The translations under genes were made by a program, and so were the position numbers. From assembly GCF_052857255.1 (NCBI RefSeq), contig NC_135500.1:158625689-158689688 (forward strand): a DNA stretch of 64,000 nt, given 5' to 3'. The notes beneath the pieces were generated by a model. It had not been told where the DNA came from, made no database searches, and saw only the letters and a program-made list of their open reading frames with translations. Of the stretch, positions 59,101-64,000 are shown piece after piece; positions within the stretch are counted from its first letter, which is position 1, and each line of letters begins with the position of its first letter. Origin of the DNA: Amblyomma americanum. Lineage: Eukaryota; Arthropoda; Arachnida; Ixodida; Ixodidae.

Positions 59101-60737
59101 GAATCAGGACTACCACAATGAAAACGGAGCGGTGAAACCCTTCACTCTCCTCTAAAACCCGCCCAGTGCATCCAATAAAGTTTTACCACCGCCACCACCA
59201 CAAACACACTACCAATTTTGCAGTTGTACACCCTCATCGGTTTCCTGGCGCCACCTGCCATCACATACCTCGACGCGCTAGCGCCTAGCTTATGAAGGAG
59301 TGGCATGTTTTCCATTTTCATAGCAGGCCATTGCATTTTACACGAGCTAGGTGAAAACGTGGCCCACAGTCTCCGAACGCAAGAAATTCGTTTGTATTTG
59401 CTGGCGTTGATGCAACGAGCCATGGTTAATAAAGATATCTTTGAATGCTGTCTAACTTCCCATATTTGACAATTTGGATTGACGCAATAAGCAAAAAATC
59501 ATTATTCACCCACAATTTATTTAATTCTCCCTCACTGAAAACTCTTCTTGTCTTTATAGTTTCAAACTTTTTGCTGAAATGACGAAAACAAATGGCTTCC
59601 CTGTTAACTGAATAAAAGACCAAAAAATTCCCATGACATCATCTTAATAAAAAGCAATGTCTTGTGAAAAAAGTATTGTTTATGAGGATTAATTTTTTTT
59701 CCTTGTGAACGCTTTCCTTTGTAGAAAAATTCCTGTGACTGCAGTCCTTTGTTGCACGAACCGTACGACTTTCTTTAGTTCATTGCCCCCAAAGGCCGGG
59801 AGTGGACTTAGCATGCGTACGCATCTTGTTCCCGGCGAGAGGGGTGTGATGCTAAAAACAAGAGAATTTGCTGTATTTGCTTGAATGCCCCTGTCATGAG
59901 CTCTAAGAAACTACAAACGTTTAGAACAGCAGCAACGCCGCTAACGCTATGCTCGCACAGGCTTTCTCTTTGCTCGAACGCAGAGATGGAGCGAACACAA
60001 TGCGCTTCTGCCCTGCATTTTTACAAGCATGTAAGCTAGGCGTATTTGAAAACTAAGGTGGAAGTACTGAGTGAAAGCGAACCATCGGCATATATAAAAC
60101 AAGCGACAAGCACGCTGGAAGCTGACCTAGCAAGTAAGGTCGGTATGTAGCTCCTCATTCCGACTGTGGCTGAAATGATGATACGCCCCACATTCGTACA
60201 GTAAGTATAGCACGAAACTCTTAACACTAGGCAGGCCGACGCTAAGCGCACCAAAATATTTACAAACTCCATCAGTCAGCTCGCAGTCCTCGTCATGTCT
60301 AGAGCTTGGTCATTGCCTTCGAAACTGACGAAGCTAAGGATGGCAGCTTAGAGCAGCACCATCGAGCAATAGCAGAACCTTATGAGAAGCGCAAGTTCTC
60401 TGAAAGTATTGGGCTCTATACATGGCCGCTCGAGAAATTGGGAAGCCTTTACTATAAACTGTTCGCCAAACACACACGCGCTTACCTGCGCTGGTGCGCA
60501 GACAGTGCTCGGCGTGGCATCTGCGACGCCTACGTCCTGCTTCGGTTGCTGGTGCTTCTTTTCTGAGCGGTGATGGTGGCGACGGCGATGACGAGAGTGG
60601 CTCAGTGAGCGCCTTTTCGAGCCGCTCTTCTCCTCAGCGCTGTGCTTGAGTTTCTTGGGAACATCACCGGTGACCGATTGAGGAGACCGGCTCCCGTCGC
60701 CGGTGAACGACGACTTTGAGTCTTTCCTCCGCTCCGT
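49860..60737 (-). CDS. Organic anion transporting polypeptide (OATP/SLCO family), 12 exons
   Basis: This is a membrane carrier of the OATP/SLCO family (major facilitator fold), which moves amphipathic organic anions across the plasma membrane; the substrate cannot be read from sequence. The minus-strand join is 60737-60486, 57926-57555, 56618-56273, 55494-55395, 55318-55197, 54826-54683, 53918-53829, 53114-52922, 52386-52224, 51459-51212, 50452-50388, 50101-49860. All introns are GT-AG and phases agree. Exons 2-12 give 694 residues plus stop; numbering here starts at exon 2. About 12 membrane segments are visible (near 71-91, 110-130, 140-162, 202-224, 240-263, 284-306, 342-362, 363-385, 393-413, 421-443, 565-590, and two stretches after 605). 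The signature WVGAWW is at 283-288, and a 10-Cys outer loop spans 470-563. It most resembles SLCO4 types such as human SLCO4A1. The start codon exon is not found. Confidence 0.93.
50388..50452 (-). CDS. OATP exon 11: conserved QWxxVR block
   Basis: The acceptor is CCCTTCCAG and the donor is TTCG/GTGAGT, phase 2 to 1. It encodes CIPDQHKSVGLGIQWTIVRA and F, matching the conserved PxxQRSxALGxQWxxxRxxG block of the family. Confidence 0.92.
51212..51459 (-). CDS. OATP exon 10: end of Cys-rich loop, membrane segment 11
   Basis: The acceptor is GTGCTGTCAG and the donor is CTCAG/GTAAGG, phase 0 to 2. It encodes VYSQCLCVN, a Gly-rich insertion (about residues 527-548), KCPNPCDL and then NIFIPMLAAIVFTTFFLSTP and AVAATLR. 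Confidence 0.92.
52224..52386 (-). CDS. OATP exon 9: Kazal-like Cys-rich loop
   Basis: The acceptor is CCTTCGCAG and the donor is AGCAGG/GTGCGT, phase 2 to 0. It encodes NASLTEACNSRCGC (NAS is a possible glycosylation site), then RFNPVCGRDGYTYYSPCFAG and C. The spacing CxxxCxC...PVCGxDGxTYxSPCxAGC is the Kazal-type pattern of OATP loop 5. Confidence 0.94.
52922..53114 (-). CDS. OATP exon 8: membrane segments 9-10
   Basis: The acceptor is GGCTGCAG and the donor is GGCCT/GTAAGC, phase 1 to 2. It encodes SVTIPTAMVGVMLGGVVIAR and VRLCVLVLLAPITLVTVLLF, then the start of the large outer loop (HCNNIPYRN). Confidence 0.92.
53626..53651. repeat. Poly-G tract, 26 bp, in OATP intron 7
   Basis: An uninterrupted run of G on the plus strand (C on the transcribed OATP RNA) lies in the intron between exons 7 and 8. 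Its length may be affected by sequencing error. Confidence 0.95.
53829..53918 (-). CDS. OATP exon 7: membrane segment 8 region
   Basis: The acceptor is TTCTCGCAG. The donor is ATGG/GTTCGT, a weak site but the only one keeping phase 1 with exon 8. It encodes MVASGLASFLVKMLQAQFSM and TASTASTIMG; the family equivalent is the FxxSxSxAxxLTG block. Confidence 0.88.
54683..54826 (-). CDS. OATP exon 6: intracellular loop and membrane segment 7
   Basis: The acceptor is TTTTTCGCAG and the donor is GAGC/GTAAGT, phase 1 to 1. A charged loop (MAEKKLDEQAK, QQEEN) is followed by MWATVMFLLGIKPFIFVCFA. Confidence 0.9.
55197..55318 (-). CDS. OATP exon 5: family signature and membrane segment 6
   Basis: The acceptor is TTCTCGCAG and the donor is CCAG/GTGAGG, phase 2 to 1. 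It encodes RDSTAWVGAWWLCFLYAGL, which fits the OATP signature D-x-RW-(I/V)-GAWW-x-G-(F/L)-L except that the Arg before Trp is Ala and the Gly after WWL is Cys. It ends VSFLPAELP. Confidence 0.93.
55395..55494 (-). CDS. OATP exon 4: membrane segment 5
   Basis: The acceptor is TTGTTTCAG and the donor is ACT/GTGAGC, phase 1 to 2. It encodes AFQASAVVGPATGFVINGYF, equivalent to the conserved GPAxGFxxGG block, followed by LNYYVDQGVNPS. Confidence 0.92.
56273..56618 (-). CDS. OATP exon 3: membrane segments 2-4
   Basis: The acceptor is GGGCGCAG and the donor is ATCG/GTACGT, phase 0 to 1. It contains VTYFGKDKNMP, GVGSLTMALPYYVG, a Cys-containing outer loop with NES (possible N-glycosylation at 184), and NGIGTSPYFTLGIAYLDEN, a conserved OATP block. 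The continuous open frame runs on into the intron to 56184 as an artefact. Confidence 0.93.
57555..57926 (-). CDS. OATP exon 2: Pro/Ser tail, membrane segments 1-2
   Basis: The acceptor is GAGCACAG at 57927-57928 and the donor is ATA/GTACGC, phase 0 at both ends. The exon encodes a repeated KSPTLMPSA tail (residues 20-55), then RRPGCVVAFFCSCAFLQGL (segment 1), NSNLATLEKRYQLRSIESGL and the start of segment 2. The FLQG and LE-RYxLxSxxSG pattern is typical of OATPs. Confidence 0.92.
57766..57873 (-). repeat. Coding minisatellite, 4 x 27 bp, in OATP exon 2
   Basis: Four consecutive 27-bp units (plus-strand gatggcatcagc followed by g/at-tggggacttcgcc) encode KSPTLMPSA, KSPTLMPSA, KSPMLMPSA and KSPALMPSP. 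The units are nearly identical, so the array expanded recently or is kept uniform by slippage. Confidence 0.95.
58400..59205 (+). mobile_element. I-type LINE 3' fragment (RNase H end) in OATP intron 1
   Basis: Plus-strand translation gives AEEVAIELAATHSNATHIIS, then CRNYASGRILPLASRILANA after an in-frame stop, then VWVPGHQGIERNEAARTAAR, the typical RNase H C-terminus of I/Jockey-type LINEs. It continues with the Cys motif YCKLCEMWQTHIIW and a worn terminal block. The 3' end is marked by aataaagttttacc and a ccaccg/ccacca simple tail (about 59175-59201). It is 5' truncated and antisense to OATP. At least one stop and one frameshift make it inactive. Confidence 0.8.
59206..60485 (-). other. OATP intron 1, right part
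   Basis: Intron sequence between the LINE fragment and exon 1. I see no gene or repeat in it. Confidence 0.6.
60486..60737 (-). CDS. OATP exon 1 (first resolved coding exon): basic N-terminal tail
   Basis: The frame is open back to a TAA at 60765-60767 and has no ATG, so a further 5' exon must supply the start. Two acceptors are possible: TGCAAG before 60737 (used here) and GATCAAG before 60756. The donor is CGCAG/GTAAGC at 60485, phase 0. The 84 residues are Ser/Lys/Arg/His-rich (for example RHRRRHHHRSEKK) and would be cytoplasmic. There is no homology I recognise for this part. Confidence 0.7.
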
Positions 60738-60934
60738 CTTGCATCCAAGCAAAACACTTGATCGTTAGGGTGACTCTCTAAAGTTTCCGCAATCGCCGCA
60801 GTCTACAAACCTAGCCCCAACTATCAGTGTTAACCGGAACTATGTGCATGCCGGAACTCATGTCGCAGCTTCGAAAGAGCAAGTAGTGAAGTCTCTTTTG
60901 CCACTCTGCCATCACGCGTTCAGCTTGTTGCAAG

Positions 60935-61072
60935 ATGGCGTCGGAGCGGGACCTCTACGCGCCTCCACAAGATAAAATGGCAAATCTGTGTGCTAGCAAT
61001 TTGGTACGACCAATGGAAGATCGCGGATTAGATTTTCTTAAGTTAGTGAAGAACCTTTTGGGTTTAACCTAA
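60935..61072 (+). other. Small open frame after a CAAGATGGCG motif
   Basis: A 45-codon frame opens at an ATG in the context caagatggcgtc, similar to the YY1 binding consensus. The peptide (MASERDLYAPPQDKMANLC...) has no family I recognise. It faces away from OATP. It may be a promoter-associated site, part of a repeat, or chance. Confidence 0.2.
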
Positions 61073-61622
61073 TGCATAAGGTAATGGCTCTATATTTGTT
61101 TAAAAAGTCGTATGTTCCAAGCGTTCTCATGCTGACAAGTTTGATTTTGGTCTCTGCAGGACAGATAACACAATATCTCGGGCGCTGCAAAATCTGAGGG
61201 CAATGACAGCTTTCTTCCTCATCTTTTAAAGGTTTCCGAGCGCCAAAGAAGTGACTAGAGCTCCGACGCAAACTCCAACAACAAACGTGGTAGTCTATAA
61301 ACCTTTGTAAATGAGGACACTGATTTTACTCACATTATGCGGCCACAAAAATTCACGGCCTCCGCAGGTCACGCAACCAATCTGAGTGTGCAGATAATAT
61401 CTCAAAATAATTTTGACCTTAACCCACCTGTCTCTCTCCGCGAGACCATTTCACAATTTGTTAGCATTGTAGTGGAGGCTGCAAGCCATTTTCAGGCATT
61501 CGAGATGGCAAGTGCACACAAAATATGGGCAATCCTATTTCCTTCAGTTTTTTCCGCCAGTCATTTACGCAAACGGAATTCTATCTTCTACTTCTGTTAG
61601 AGATATTGTTTTCTCAAAGTTG
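61073..61622. other. Non-coding, upstream of the first resolved OATP exon
   Basis: No convincing minus-strand start-codon exon for OATP is visible here, although a short 5' exon could be hidden. Confidence 0.4.

Positions 61623-64000
<2,378 letters not shown>

Overview
The window looks like a stretch of nuclear genome from an arthropod, most probably a hard (metastriate) tick. The evidence is a spliced gene with GT-AG introns, AT-rich intergenic DNA, long TA, GT and ATT microsatellites, and several repeat families (two tRNA-derived SINE groups, RTE, I-type and L1/Tx1-like LINEs, a P-element relic) that I associate from memory with tick genomes. I could not run a database search, so the species assignment is inference. 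Nothing here resembles bacterial, organellar or viral sequence.

One real protein-coding gene is well supported. It is an organic anion transporting polypeptide (OATP/SLCO family) on the minus strand, from about 60.74 kb down to 49.86 kb. I resolved 12 coding exons with canonical splice sites. Intron phases agree at every junction. Exons 2-12 alone encode 694 residues ending in a stop, with about 12 membrane segments, the OATP signature around WVGAWW and a Cys-rich Kazal-like loop. The start codon lies in an upstream exon I cannot locate. Odd points are a 4 x 27-bp coding minisatellite in the N-terminal tail, a Gly-rich insertion in the large outer loop, and a basic Ser/Arg/His-rich first exon.

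The rest is mostly repeat. At 0-5 kb there is a decayed P-element transposase (cut by the window edge) and a decayed RTE LINE with an internal 85-91-bp tandem array. At 6.9-12.5 kb there are SINE remnants and an 820-bp solo LTR. At 13-28.7 kb there are TA arrays, an L1/Tx1-like LINE converging on a second RTE copy whose reverse transcriptase frame contains a TA microsatellite, and a Lys-tRNA-like SINE between two TA arrays. At 33.7-38.7 kb there are three SINEs (one with an 11-bp target duplication) and a MITE-like GC-rich element. From 38.7 to 49.1 kb and from 28.6 to 33.7 kb I see no supportable gene, apart from one unexplained 222-codon open frame at 43.9-44.6 kb. An I-type LINE 3' fragment sits in OATP intron 1, and a 664-bp GT/GC array lies upstream of the first resolved OATP exon.

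I found no convincing previously undescribed multi-gene system. The most interesting items are the structural oddities of the OATP gene and the microsatellite inside the RTE reverse transcriptase.
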